Source: Allodiplogaster sudhausi (taxonomy: Eukaryota; Nematoda; Chromadorea; Rhabditida; Diplogasteridae). Taken from it: DNA of 64,000 bases. The translations under genes and the position numbers were made by a program. The notes under the pieces were generated by a model, which saw nothing but the letters and a program-made list of their open reading frames with translations, ran no database searches and was not told the origin of the DNA. The stretch spans positions 744,001 through 808,000 of the forward strand of contig CALZFC010000267.1 of assembly GCA_945643635.1 (NCBI GenBank), written 5' to 3'. Shown here one piece after another: positions 22,712-34,149 of this stretch (positions are counted from its first letter, which is position 1; the number at the start of each line of letters is the position of its first letter).

Positions 22712-22806
22712 GCTCGACTTGCTACAACTGCGGTAACACGGGCCACTTTTCGCGCGAGTGCACCCAGTCGAATGATCGCGGTGGTGGAGGAGGATACGGA
22801 GGCCAG
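22712..22806 (+). CDS. CCHC zinc-knuckle exon (isolated)
   Basis: An exon between CTCTTCCTCAG and GTGCGA encodes CYNCGNTGHFSREC, a perfect C-x2-C-x4-H-x4-C knuckle, followed by a Gly-rich tail (GGGGGYGG). Such knuckles bind single-stranded nucleic acid in CNBP-like proteins and in the germ-granule helicases of nematodes. It lies only 270 bp beyond the segmental-duplication breakpoint. I found no partner exons on either side, so it may be a fragment left by rearrangement. Confidence 0.6.
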
Positions 22807-22899
22807 GTGCGAATCACTTGTTTAAACAGCTACGATTTATATGGATTAGTCTAACTGTAATTGTTATTGGTTTTGTTTTCAAATGAGTTTGTATCATTG

Positions 22900-24230
22900 T
22901 TAAAAGCGGGGTCCGAAACGGGGCACCCACCCTGTTTTTGGGGGCTCGGTGACGCACTATCATTCAGTTTTTGGTATAACTTTCTCAATAAATAAAAACG
23001 TAAACCCACTTTTAAAGAATGCAAATAAATTACGGAATTGAAGAAAATTATTGTTGTATTCGTGTTGCTCGTGAATTTGGAACAAACCCCACTGGAGTGA
23101 AATTGGAAGAAAAATTTTTTTGATAATTATTTTACTGGAGCGGGAGTAACTGAATAGTACCGAAAGCTATAGATCCTATTGTTAAATATAACAATCATTT
23201 TGCATAATTCCCTCAAAAACAAAAGTTATTACCACTTTTCCTAAAAAAAAAACTTTCCCTCCAAACTGCTTGTTAATCACGATACGGTGGTTTGTTGATG
23301 TGGGGATTACGAATATAATGCTTATATGGCGTGGCTATGTCATTTCAAAGAGGTACAGGAGCCCTTCAGGCCCATCATTTGTCTTTTGCAGAGGCCCATC
23401 ATTTGTCTTTTGTGGGTAACATTATGGCTTGGTGATTCCTTAGCCACCGACAAATGAAAACCTGCTCGAATTGCAAATTGCCACAACTTTTTTGTGCGTC
23501 GAACTGTAAAGTTCTTAAGTTTTCCACAATCGTATTGTGTGAACAGAACGGAACTTCAAAATCATTTGCGAAGGTGAAATTGCTGGCAAATTGCCAGTTG
23601 CAGAATTTTCAAATTAATGCCCACATATTACGGTAACTTTTAGAGGGAGGTGCCTAAATTTTCAAATTAATGACCACATATTACGGTAACTTTTGGAGGG
23701 AGTTTAAATCACTTCGATCGATGCATTTGGAGGAGAGCTATATGCTTTGCCTAGCCGCGACGCATGAAACGGGCGCAACGCGGATTTGGTGTGCTCTCAA
23801 ACCGGAAGAATTTGTATGACCCGTACCCTCCGTGGTTGCGTAAGAAGGTGGCAACATTTTCATTTTAAAATGGATCCAGTTTTGAGCTAAACATGGCGCA
23901 ACTTTACATACTGACCTGATTTATCTTCACGAGTCCTATATTAATTCAGTTTTATGTAGATTTTTTCAGTACTTTCTAATGTCTACTGATTTGAAATCAG
24001 GCTAGAGCTTCAGCAAAATGCTCTTCTAGCGTTTTTTTCATTCCATCTCAAGTTTTGTTATCAAGTACCCAAAAGAGCTTTGTTCTAACTGTTTCATGGT
24101 TACAAGCCAAACAAGCTTTCGTCTCGCTAAATTTCTCTCGACAAAATTTTACTGAATGCTTTAACCACTTCTCTTCCTTGTTTAATTGCACGGCTGATTC
24201 CTTTTCCTAAGCCATTCTTTCACTTCCAGT
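22900..24230. other. No gene recognised; one short direct repeat
   Basis: Contains a 54-bp-period direct repeat at 23604-23648 / 23658-23700 (ATTTTCAAATTAATG ... TTACGGTAACTTTT). Sequence at about 22905-22950 resembles the dispersed repeat at 33118 and 49375. No convincing exon. Confidence 0.5.
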
Positions 24231-24432
24231 GACACTTGCCTTCGCTGCAGTGCTCCATGTTTTTCATTCCAAGCCACTGTTCAAGTCTTTTTCTCCTCTT
24301 TCTGCTCTCTCTTCCTCTTTCTTTTTCTATCGCTTCTCTGTTTCTGTCTCCCTCCAAAACACTCCCAGCAGCTTCTCTTTCTTCATTTCTCTCTCCGTAT
24401 ATATATTCCCTCTATTTTCTTTCTCTCGCTCT

Positions 24433-24439
<7 letters not shown>

Positions 24440-24473
<34 letters not shown>

Positions 24474-24870
24474 ACAATCTTTCCCCACGTACTTCTTGCG
24501 CCTTTTCTGCTTTTCTACACGCCCCTTGTGAACATCATTTCTCGTATAGCCTCCCTTAATTTTTGTCAGGCTTGCCCCATTTTCCGTTCTCTGCAAGGCC
24601 AGATTACACCGGCCCTTGTTAATTCCATTCTAAGCTCTGTTATGCCTTAAGAAAGCCTCTCTCCAAGGGTCAAGGTCTAACTGCCCAGGGGACCAATTTT
24701 TAATTTTGACTTCCAGAACTCAATCAGTGATAAATACGAAGCATCAAAGGAAAAATAGACGGTAAAATTTTCATTAAATTTTCAAATTGATTTCTTTTGT
24801 CCTGTTCACGAACCAAAATAGATCAAAAATTCAAAACTGTATTTTGCTTAATTTACAACATTTTATATTT
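24440..24870 (+). repeat. Dispersed repeat unit A, copy 1
   Basis: Begins in a (CT)n tract, then TGTTACAATCTTTCCCCACG through to GCTTAATTTACAACATTT. A direct, about 95% similar copy lies at 26812-27225 and a diverged one at about 29400-29620. It forms the outer part of the large palindrome at 26990-28630. Confidence 0.85.
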
Positions 24871-24935
24871 ATCAGCAGCAGATCTAGGAGAATGTCAGGA
24901 GGCCATTATTTGTGGTAGAAGCATAAAAAAATGAC

Positions 24936-26382
24936 ATTCACACTTATGAGGCTTGATTTAGAGCACATTCCTCTTCAGTCTTATTATGTTTATACTGAAA
25001 TCCGTGTTGAGCATTGATTTGACGTAAGCTTGTTGTGTATGTCCCCTTTTTCTATTAAAGGAGCAGTTCACTGAATATCTAACATATAGTTTTACGGACG
25101 TGGATCTATTAGCATCAGTCTAAAACATACTTCTGGAAAGTTTGAACCATTTTTGTCTACTTGCTAAAAAGTTAGAAGCACGCGAAATGTGGCTGGGCCA
25201 AAATTTTTTACTGTAGCTGTTTGCCACTCTCCTATTTCACATGCTCTCTAACCCGCAGAAGGGCCAAATATTTGAGGGCGCGCGTTCAAAATGGTCCCAA
25301 TATACTACGGTAGCATCATTCAGTGCATGGTTCCTTTAAACAGAAATGTAAATTATGAATATTAAAAGACGAAACCTTCTATTTTCCCTTCGATACAGCC
25401 GCCATCGGAAGGCTCCCGAACCGGAGGAAGCGAGCAATCGCCTCCACAACAACAGCATCAGCAACAGCGGAATCAGCAGCAGATCTACGAGAATGTCAGG
25501 AATATATCATCTTATCAGTACAGTAACCCAACGAGGAGATTTCACTTTCTAAATACTGTATAATGATTTCCCTGACGGCTCCTTTAAATATTTATGCTGC
25601 TCTAATTTCAGCAGATGAACAGTGCAGCGAGCCACACGCAGATGGCAATGGAACATTCCGGCATGTCGATGTCTGAAGGAGGACAACCATCTGGAGGAGG
25701 CGGAGGCGGGGGAGCTGGTGCGGAGTATCATCTTCAACATCAACAAGCATTCTACGCAGGACAGCAGCAGTCTCCTTATGGTAAGGATAAAGGACATCAG
25801 GGGGGAGGGGATATGACAGACAACTAACAAAAAAAAACGTGAGAAGTAATATTAATTTAAAGATTTAACTTTCCCGCCAAACCGGGAGTTAATTTCAAAT
25901 GAAAATCTCCAAATCAGAATTTATTTGAAATGTTTAATTTTTTTCACTGAATAAAAAAATAATGTAAAGGCTTAATTCTCCCGGCGAATCAGAATTTATT
26001 TCAAATTTTTATTTTTTCCCGCCGAATCTGAATCAATTTGAAATGTTAATTTTCCCGCCGATTCATCAGGCGCTCCTCCTGGCCATCATCCAACAATTGC
26101 ACGCATGCCAACCTCGCACTCGGAGTCGAACGGGAGCAGTGTGCAGCAGCAGCCGAGCGGATCTGCAGTCGAGGGCGCACCAGTCGTGGCAATGCAGGTG
26201 GGGAACATGGAACCCTTCTCTCTCTTTCTCTGTCTCTCTCTCTCTCTCTTTCTCTCTCGCCCTCTTTTCTCTGTCTCTGTCTCTCTCTTTCTCTGCCCCT
26301 TATCTTTCTCGAGGTTCTCTCTCCTGTTTCTTCTCTCAATCTCTCTCTTTTATCTGTCTCTCTGCTTCTTATCTTCCTCGAT

Positions 26383-26425
<43 letters not shown>

Positions 26426-26760
26426 GTCTCTTAGTCTCTCTGGTCTCTTTCTCACTCTCGCTTTCTCTTTCTTCTCTTTCTCTCTCTCTATCTTTCCCCT
26501 GTCTTCCCTGCACTATCTCTCTTTCTTTCTTCCTTCCTCTCACCGGGTCTCCAGCGAGCGCATCCTGGCATGAGTGGGCTGCAGCAGCAGGTAGAATCAG
26601 ATCTTGACTTGAAACCGAATAGGCTCCGCCCACCCGTCCACTTTACGCATGTTTATTCAGGTGTTCACGGCACAAAACTTTAGCAATTATTGCAAATGCA
26701 CCCTTTTTAAAAGCCATAGGTGTGCAAGGGTTGTATAAAATACATAATTATTTATTTATC
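24936..26760 (+). pseudogene. Inverted partial copy of nos-3-like gene: exons 6-9 and introns
   Basis: Reverse-oriented copy of about 58100-60260. Exon 6 copy 25399-25494, exon 7 copy 25612-25780 and exon 8 copy 26070-26197 are all open, with splice sites and phases kept (SEGSRTGGSEQSPP; QMNSAASHTQMAMEHSG; SESNGSSVQQQPSGSAVEG). The exon 9 copy (about 26541-26590) has lost its acceptor and first half. Intron 9 sequence follows to about 26760. No zinc finger is included. Intact frames mean the copy is recent or constrained, but it has no visible start and is most simply a pseudogene. A further short repeat of the exon 6 end is at about 24880-24905. Confidence 0.85.
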
Positions 26761-26804
26761 GTTCAAGAAATTAATATTTCGACAAGACTGCACAAAATAT
26801 AAGA

Positions 26805-26840
<36 letters not shown>

Positions 26841-26989
26841 ACAATCTTTCCCCACGTACTTCTTGCGCCTTTTCTCCTTTTCTACACGCCCCTTGTGAAC
26901 ATCATTTCTCATATAGCCTCCCTTAATTTTTGTCAGGCGTGCCCCATTTTCCGTTCTCTGCAATGCCAGCCTACACCGGCCCTTGTTAA

Positions 26990-28630
26990 TTCCATTCTAA
27001 GCTCTGTTATGCCTTAAGAGAGCCTCTCTCCAAGGGTCAAGGTCTAACTGCCCCGGGGACCAATTTTTAATTTTGACTTCCAGAACTCAATCAGTGATAA
27101 ATACGAAGCATCAAAGAAAAAATAGACGGTAAAATTTTTTTGATTTTTTTTTGTCCTGGTCACGAACCAAAATAGATCAACAATTCAAAACTGTATTTTG
27201 CTTAATTTACAACATTTTGTATTTTTCTTTTTTTCTCCTTATTCCCCATTCATCTATGCTTTTACTAAATAGATTTGAGGATACTATTTTTTGATATTAA
27301 TTTTTGAATACTGTATTCGATCAAGTGCTGCACCGCAGTTTGAGCTCCATATGTGTTTTTCCTTTTTACCTTTTCATCTGCAAAGCAAGTGTAGTGGTGA
27401 AGTTCCCAAAAAAAATAGTTTAAAATAAAAATTTCGTTTTTCGTATATGTCTGCCGTTGGGTTTTTTTTGTTGATATTTTCGGTATTTCATAGATCGATT
27501 TCCGGATAAAATTCACTGCTATGTTGAAGAGAAAAGAAAATTGCATAGAATGCCAGTTTATTATTGAAATCTGAGTACACTGTTTTTAGATAGATGAATT
27601 TTAATCATCGATAGTGTGCGACAGATGCATCAATCACAGCTCGTTAAGTCCTGCCCGTACAATTTTCGAAGTGAATTTTTCTCTCAAACTCACCCAAGGG
27701 GGGTTCTTTGATGCGAGGAACACGAATATCATGTTTCTTTTTTATTATGACATCATTTCTAATGTTATGGCAGGCATATGGCTAAAGGAAACAGTTTTCG
27801 TACATATATACTTACCGTAACTTTTGAAAATGACGTCATAATGAAAAAATAAACATGATATTCGTGTTCCTCGCATCAAACAACCACCTATCTTTATTTT
27901 AAGATAAAAATTCACTTCGAAAATTTTGGGGCAGGACTTGCCGAACTGTAATTGATGCCTCTGTCGCACATTATCGATGAATGAAATTCATGTATCTACA
28001 AAAGAGTGTCCTCAAATTTTTATAATAAAATTACATTCTATGCAGTTTTCCGTCCTCTTCAAGATGCTAAAGAATTTTATTTGGAATTCGTTCTATGAAA
28101 TACCGAAAATGTAAACAAACCCAACGAAGACATATGCGAAAAACGGAAAAATTAAATTTTTATATTAATCTTAATTTTTTGGGAAGTATCATAGTATTGT
28201 ATAGACGTTATATGTAGACAATAAAAAAACTACACCAATACACTTTCTTTTCAGATGAAAAGGTAAATAGGTAAAACATATGGAGCTTAAACTGTGGTGC
28301 AGCACTTGATCGAATATTTTATTCAAAAATTGATATAAAAAATAGACCGGCAAAAATGAAAAACAATCGATTAAGTATATTAAAATGAACTTTTGAGTAA
28401 TCATTATATGGACTTTTTAGTGAAGTTTCGAATGGGGAATAAGCAGAAAAAAATTTGTAAATTAAGCAAATACCGAGTTTTTGAATTTTTTTAATTTTTT
28501 AATTGTTATTTTTCCTTAGATGCTTCTTATGCATCACTGATTGAGTTCTGCAAGTCAAAATTGAACATCGGTCCCCGGGGCAGGCACCAATGGTACCCTC
28601 CTTGACAGGCCCCTCAAGAGTTTCTCTTAT
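26990..28630. repeat. Imperfect palindrome of about 1.65 kb (arms about 800 bp)
   Basis: The left arm (26990-27790) and right arm (27820-28630) are diverged reverse complements. Landmarks are GCCCCGGGGACC / GGTCCCCGGGGC, AACTCAATCAGTGAT / ATCACTGATTGAGTT, GTGCTGCACCGCAGTTT / AAACTGTGGTGCAGCAC, and TTTGATGCGAGGAACACG / CGTGTTCCTCGCATCAAA. The central spacer is about 30 bp. No ORF of note. It is probably a foldback-type element or an inverted duplication of a unit-A repeat. Confidence 0.85.
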
Positions 28631-28639
28631 GTAAAGAGA

Positions 28640-28732
28640 CCGAGCGAGAGATAGCGAGGGTGCTTTCTTTTTTCTCTTCCTCTTATCGTGAAACTATATA
28701 TGTTGATGATATGCCAGCCTTTCCTTGTCGAA

Positions 28733-28783
<51 letters not shown>

Positions 28784-29038
28784 TCTCTTTCTTACTCTTA
28801 ACAATCAACTGCACACAATACTTTGCATGTGAATTTTCTTCTCATAAGAGAGAAAGAGAGACAGAGTGAAAGTGAGAGAGAGAACACGCGAAAATTTTCT
28901 ATCAAACTCTCGATTTCCAATGAGCATTATTGTGCTGATGAGCCACGACTCCACCCCTTTCTCCTTTTTACCCCGCCTTTCCGGTATACGGCGCCGTAAT
29001 CTTTGCCCCTATGCTCCTTGAGGATCTGCAACAGATGT

Positions 29039-29076
<38 letters not shown>

Positions 29077-29708
29077 CTCTCTCTCTCTATCTACATGTCT
29101 CTCTCTCTGTCTCTCTCTCTGTCTCTGTCTCTGTCTCTGTCTCTCTCCTCCCACACTGTAGACGTAGAAGGGCAGTTCCGATGCGGCCGAAAATGGAAAA
29201 TATTCAAGGATTCGGCTATGGCTATTAAAGAATGAGTTCACTTGTGTGTATGAACAAGAATTCTTTTGATTTTCTCTCTCCCTCTCTCTCATTCTCTATT
29301 TCTCTGTCATTCTCACCATATCTCTTGATGGTACACAAGGATGAGCTACAATGATGTTCCATTTCTAATAGGATAAAGGTCTCTATGACTTCCGTCTCTC
29401 ACGGCATCAAAAGGCTATTCTTACCATCGTTCCCCACTTACTTTCTTGCATCTTTTCTAGTTTTAAACGCGCCCCCTGTGGAGATTTCTCATGTAGTCCA
29501 TAAACTTTTCAGGCTTGCCCCGTTTTCTCTTCTCTGCACTATCAGTCTACTTCGGCTCTTCCCCATTCTACTCTAATTCTAACGTATGCTCTGGTATACA
29601 TTTAAGCTTTTCCTCCCCCCTCCCCCTGTGTTTCTCTCTAACAACTTTCCCAACAAAAGCTGATCTCTTTCTTCACCACACTGATATAGTTACAAATTTC
29701 TCTTTCTG

Positions 29709-29741
<33 letters not shown>

Positions 29742-30634
29742 AGTCTGTCTCCTCAACAATTGGACACTCGTGCGTTGTACGTAAATCTTCTTCCTCACAA
29801 TCGTTTGACCAGGTTCATCTTTCAATCAGTGACACATGAGCAGCATCTAAGGAAAATTTGCCAGTTTAAATAGTTAAAATAAAATTCTATTATATTTTAT
29901 GTAAATTCCTAAATTTGCTTCATTTACAGCATTCTTTCCTTTTTTCTGCTTGTTCGCCATTCAAAACTGCGCCACTTGTTTTGAACAGAAAAAAGATTTT
30001 TCATCAATTTCTTGTTCTTTTTCCGATTTCCATTGAAGTGATTCTACTATTTACTCTTTTTCTCTGTTTTCTTTCTATATCACCCTTTCTCTCTCGCTCT
30101 CTATTTATAAACACACTCTCTTTCTCCAATACGCTCTCTCTCTCGCTCTCCTTCTCTAACCACACACAATCTCCTCCCTCTCTCTCTCAAAAAACAAATC
30201 TCTCACTGTGTCCCTCTCTTTTTTCTCTTTTTATCTCTCTCTGTCCTTCTCTTTCTTTCTCTTTATCTCTCTCTCTCATTCTCTCAATATCTCACTCTCT
30301 TTGTCTCTTGCTCTCTCTCTCACCCTCTTTTCCTATTTCTCTCTCCCTCTCTCACACAAACGCTCCTCTTCCTCACAAGTTTTTATTCTCTTTCAGTACT
30401 CTACTTATGTCTCTCTTTCTCAATCTTTCTTTCTCTCTTTTTGAAACGACGTATCCTCCCCCCCCCTTCTCTACCCCCTCGCCACACTCGTTTCTTTCCT
30501 ATATCTTGATCACGACATTCATGCATACTATGGCTATTTGTAACCATCAGCTCCGCCCTCCAGGCTGTCGTATCTGCCGAAGACACCCCTTCTCTCGTTC
30601 GCGCTCTCTCTCCCTCTCTCGCTCTCTCCCTCTT

Positions 30635-30666
<32 letters not shown>

Positions 30667-30670
30667 GCTC
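28640..30670 (+). repeat. (CT)n-rich low-complexity region
   Basis: Long (CT)n, (CTGT)n and related pyrimidine tracts on the plus strand, at about 28738-28795, 29040-29150, 29715-29742, 30070-30360 and 30600-30666. They yield Ser/Leu-rich frames of up to 300 codons that I do not accept as genes. A diverged unit-A repeat lies at about 29400-29620. A possible short exon (SALQAVVSAEDTPSLVRAL) sits at 30551-30608 after an AG. Confidence 0.8.
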
Positions 30671-30761
30671 AACTTTCTTGTTCTTTGTTCACTATCGCGA
30701 TGTAACGTCTTTTTGTATGTTCGCCCTTATTGCATCGTTCCTCTAATTGGGTTATTTTCAG

Positions 30762-31705
30762 GCATTCAAGGAAATCCCGAAGCTCCTTCAGATTCTCAAA
30801 CTGGAGGGAACTTCGAAAAACAGGGATGATATTGCTTCCTTCGTGGTTAATTCTTTTGCGCCCTTCAAACCGTTTCTTAAGTATTCATTATAGGTGAAGA
30901 GGAAAGAAAGATTTGATTTGACATCGATTACTCTGCTTACAGCACCTTGCTGGTGTGCCGATAGGTTGCACTGGAATTCATTGCAAAAGTTCTTCCTTTC
31001 TTAGCTCTCTGATGGCAAGATTGACGATGGTATTCATTCGACTGTCATGGAGGCCCTAACGGCAAATGGAATTTGGGTAAGCGGCCAGCGAGAGAGAGGC
31101 AGAGAGAGAGAGAGAGAGAGAGGAAAGGTGGGTGAGTGAGAGAGATAGATGGATTAGGTTAACCATTATATGATTGTTTTGCAGAGGATTGTTTCTAGTC
31201 TGAAGCTCACCCAGAATGACAATCAACGTTTGTTGTTGTGCTATTTTCTACTCGCGCTGGCAAAACATCCGAATGGAGTCACTCTCATCCCTCAACAACT
31301 TTCGAGCGATCTTTGGGGTAAGATCATCTCATCATTCGATACGAACCACCATGCACACCACCTCATAACCCCTTGCTGCCCACTAGTACTCCATTCCCGG
31401 GTAAAGGTCAGGCACCGGTGCTATTTTTATACCGCTCTGTACCGTAATTTATTTCTTTAGCAATCTAATTTCGTGCTTAGATTCTATGTCAGTTTATTTC
31501 TGTTTTAGTGGGATGGTGTAAACTATATAAAGCAGTAAGTGAGTAAAGGTGTGAATTATTTTTTTCAGAAATGCTGAATAATACTACTCTGAAGGGATCG
31601 TTGATGGACAGTGCTTATGAAGAATTTTGCCGAGTAGCGACTGTCCTTGCCACAATAGTGTCCGAACAAGCGGCCCAGAGATTGCACCCGCATGGCTCTA
31701 CTATG
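30762..31705 (+). CDS. Unidentified gene, internal exons
   Basis: Clear exon set: 31005-31076 (SDGKIDDGIHSTVMEALTAN), 31185-31317 (RIVSSLKLTQNDNQRLLLCY, then HPNGVTLIPQQLS) and 31569-31705 (LKGSLMDSAYEEFCRVATVL), with good donors (GTAAGC, GTAAGA, GTTAGT) and matching phases 0, 1, 0. An upstream exon starts at 30762 (FKEIPKLLQILKLEGTS), but its donor is unclear. The composition suggests a helical, HEAT-like domain; I do not recognise the family. The next exon in a compatible phase is a copy of nos-3 exon 3 at 31983. Confidence 0.6.
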
Positions 31706-31982
31706 GTTAGTTATGAGACTTTCGGATTGAGTCCATTTATGAACTAAATGTTGGTAACATGAAAGCTACAGTCAATTTAATGTACTTTTTAATGTACATC
31801 ATTATTTCAACAGTAATCAGAGCAGCAAATTTAAAGTAGCTATCCGGAAAATAAACTTAATGACTTGTTCTTCACGTATAATTCGCTTTGGTGGAAAAGA
31901 TTGACCACGAAGTTTTGAGCGTTTAAATTAACAAGCGGGTGCCTTGAATTACTGATGCTGAAGGGGAGAATAATTTCTGCAG

Positions 31983-32389
31983 CAGGGGATGCGTGGCGCG
32001 GCCAATCATCCGGCAGCCAACTACGGCGGCGGCCAGCAACAGCAGCAAAATCAGCAGATTCCGCTCGGATTCGTACGTTTTTAGGGTTTCTTATGGGTTT
32101 TTGGGTTACCTTTCGGATTAGTTCCTTGCTGTTTTAGGGTAGCTTACTGCTTTTAGGCTTTTAGAGTTACATACAATTTTTATGGTTTCTTACGGTTTTA
32201 GTTTTCCATACGATTTCAGGGTTTCATACCGTTTTTGAGTTTCTTACGGTTTTAGGATCCCTTGTTTGATCGTTAATATCCTGAACTATTAGCTCCATCA
32301 AGTGATCTTTTTTTCAGACAGATCAAGCGCCAGCCAACGACGGCGGCGGCCAGCAACAACAGCAACAGCAGCAGATTCCGCCCGGATTC
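31983..32389 (+). pseudogene. Two tandem copies of nos-3 exon 3, inverted relative to nos-3
   Basis: 31983-32072 (GMRGAANHPAANYGGGQQ) and 32318-32389 (APANDGGGQQ ... IPPGF) match the 3' part of nos-3 exon 3 (61570-61702). Both are whole numbers of codons, follow AG (TTCTGCAG, TTTTTTTCAG) and end at a GTACG donor, so both could splice in phase 0. Sequence down to about 33010 matches intron 3 of nos-3 (about 60970-61570). Confidence 0.8.
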
Positions 32390-32830
32390 GTACGTTTTAG
32401 GATTCCTTTCGCTTTTAGGGTTCCTTACGTGTTTTGGGTTAAATTTCGATTTTAGGGTTCCAAACGGTTTTTAGGTCTGTTGGTTTATGGGTTTCCTTTT
32501 GATTTCAGGGATTCCTTTCGCTTTTAGAGTTCCATATACGGTTTTGGGCTTGCTACAGTTTTAAGGTAGCTTAGTGTTTTAGGGTTCCATACCGTTTCAG
32601 GGTTCCTTATGTTTTTAGAGTTCCTTATAGTTACCCTTAGGTTTTACGCTTCCTTGCCGTTTTATGGCTCCATACCTTTTGGTTTCCTTACAGTTTAAGG
32701 TAGCTTAATGTTTCAAGGATCCTTACCATTTCAGAGTTCCTTACCGTTTAAGGGTTCCTTACGGTTTTAATTTCCTTTACTGTTTCAGGTTTTCTTACTT
32801 TTTAGTTTTATTTATTGTGTTAGGTACTCT
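32073..32830 (+). repeat. Degenerate TTAGGGTTCCTTACGGTTT-type repeats
   Basis: Many imperfect units of about 17-22 bp such as GGGTTCCTTACGGTTTTA. The same intron repeat occurs in reverse complement at about 61130-61570. It superficially resembles telomere repeat but is too irregular, and the nematode telomere unit is TTAGGC. Confidence 0.8.
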
Positions 32831-33117
32831 TTTTGGGTTTCCGCGTTAAAGCCTTTCAAGAAACACTGTTTTTTCTTCATTGGTGGCTTTTATTGCTGGC
32901 TCCTTTTATTCGTTTTCCCAGGTCAACCAATTTCGCCTGTTTCGTTTTCCGTTTTCAACATCATAGTAGTAGCCCCAACAAAAAGAATTTTTAACCTCCG
33001 CGTGACATAATAGCTTCCTTTAACGGTTAGAAAAAAGTGTTTTCTCTTTTTATTTAAATTATTTTTTCAGGTTTTTTTACATTCAGCATACTGTTTGAAT
33101 TTCATAAAATTGCAGGG

Positions 33118-33310
33118 GAAAAAAGGTACTGTCGTTTTGACAGACCAACCCTGATTTCGGGCCTCCCCGAAGCCCTACCCCACCATGTTTTTGTGTGACA
33201 TTTAGGAAGAAACAGCGAACCCACCCTGGTTTTTGAGCCTAATACAATCATCCCCACCCTAATCTTCTGGATCTCTGACAGCGGCTTTTATTCCCTGTTA
33301 ATATATTAGT
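33118..33310 (+). repeat. Dispersed repeat B, copy 1
   Basis: About 190 bp similar to 49380-49570: GAAGCCCTACCCCACC, ACCCACCCT, CTTCTGGATCTCTGACAGCGG then CTTTTATTCC. Non-coding, with no clear ends. Confidence 0.7.
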
Positions 33311-33318
33311 TACATCAA

Positions 33319-34043
33319 GTGACTTTTTTCAGATCTCTCTGTCTCTCTCTCTCTCTATCTTTCCCCTGTCTTCCCTGCATTATCTCTCTATCTCTCTTTC
33401 TTTCTTCCTCTCTCTCTTTATCTCTCTCTCTCTATTCCTCTTCGTTGTCTCTTATTTTCTCTATGCTTTCTCTCTTTTCTTTTTGCATGTTGACTATCAC
33501 GTGATATCTCTGTTTCTCTTCGCATCCAGATAGTCTCTCATTTTAGACTCTTAATAAGCCCAAATTGGAATGACTGTTCTTAAACTTAAAAGTGATGTGT
33601 ATATTCTTTTTCCCCTAACGATAAGAATTCCTTCCGCATGATTCCATGTCACGGCTTCTTTTCCATTCTTTGTTTTTTTTCTCCTTCTCTCTTCGTCTTG
33701 CTTCATGTTTCTCTAAATCTATATACTTCTCTTTCTATCCTTGTTTTTTGTCTGCCTGTCTCTCTCTCTCGCGCACCACTCACCACATGCTCTCTCACTC
33801 TTTCTGTCTCTCTTTCTCTCTCCCCTCTTTCTGTATCTCTCCCTCTCTCTGTATCCCTCCCTCTCTCTGTATCTCTCCCTCTCTCTGTATCTCTCCCTCT
33901 CTCTCTGTATCTCTCCCTCTCTCTGTATCTCTCCCTCTCTCTGATTCTCTCCCTCGCTCTTTATCTCTCCCTCTCTCTGTATCTCTCTCCCTCTCTCCCA
34001 TGTCTCCCTTGCACCCCCTAAATGCAACCTCACCTACCATTCA
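33319..34043 (+). repeat. Inverted copy of nos-3 intron 8
   Basis: Reverse complement of about 58350-58840, including the (CT)n tract, GTGATGTGTATATTC and the final CACCTACCATTCA at the exon 9 acceptor. The copy stops exactly where exon 9 would begin. The exon 9 remnant is instead at 26541, so the inverted copy has been broken up. Confidence 0.85.
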
Positions 34044-34111
34044 GAAAAGCAAGATACGTGGAGCATAACTTATCTGCATGAAACAGAAGATACGATCTCG
34101 TCACGAAGTAG

Positions 34112-34149
34112 CGATCTCGTCCGATCTGGCAAGTTAAGCAACGTCGAGC
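34112..34149 (+). rRNA. 5S rRNA-derived fragment (38 bp)
   Basis: CGATCTCGTCCGATCTGGCA followed by AGTTAAGCAACGTCGAGC matches the highly conserved central part of eukaryotic 5S rRNA, including box A of the internal promoter. The rest of 5S (GTTAGTACTTGGATGGG..., box C) is absent. It is a pseudogene fragment or part of a 5S-derived SINE, not a working gene. Partial inverted repeats flank it at 34045-34082 and 35170-35207. Confidence 0.75.

Noticed and set aside
29915..30829. Long plus-strand open frame of about 300 codons rich in Ser, Leu and Phe
   Set aside because: It is produced by (CT)n and related pyrimidine repeats; no domain and no stable codon pattern. The same applies to the frames at 26043-26573, 26046-26633 (-), 33638-34068, 34426-34910 (-), 58166-58726 (-), 58819-59435 (-) and 62815-63529.
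32073..32830. Interstitial telomere sequence
   Set aside because: Units are irregular (about 17-22 bp) and not tandem TTAGGC; the same sequence is simply intron 3 of nos-3 in reverse.
34112..34149. Functional 5S rRNA gene
   Set aside because: Only about a third of the gene is present, without box C or the paired ends.
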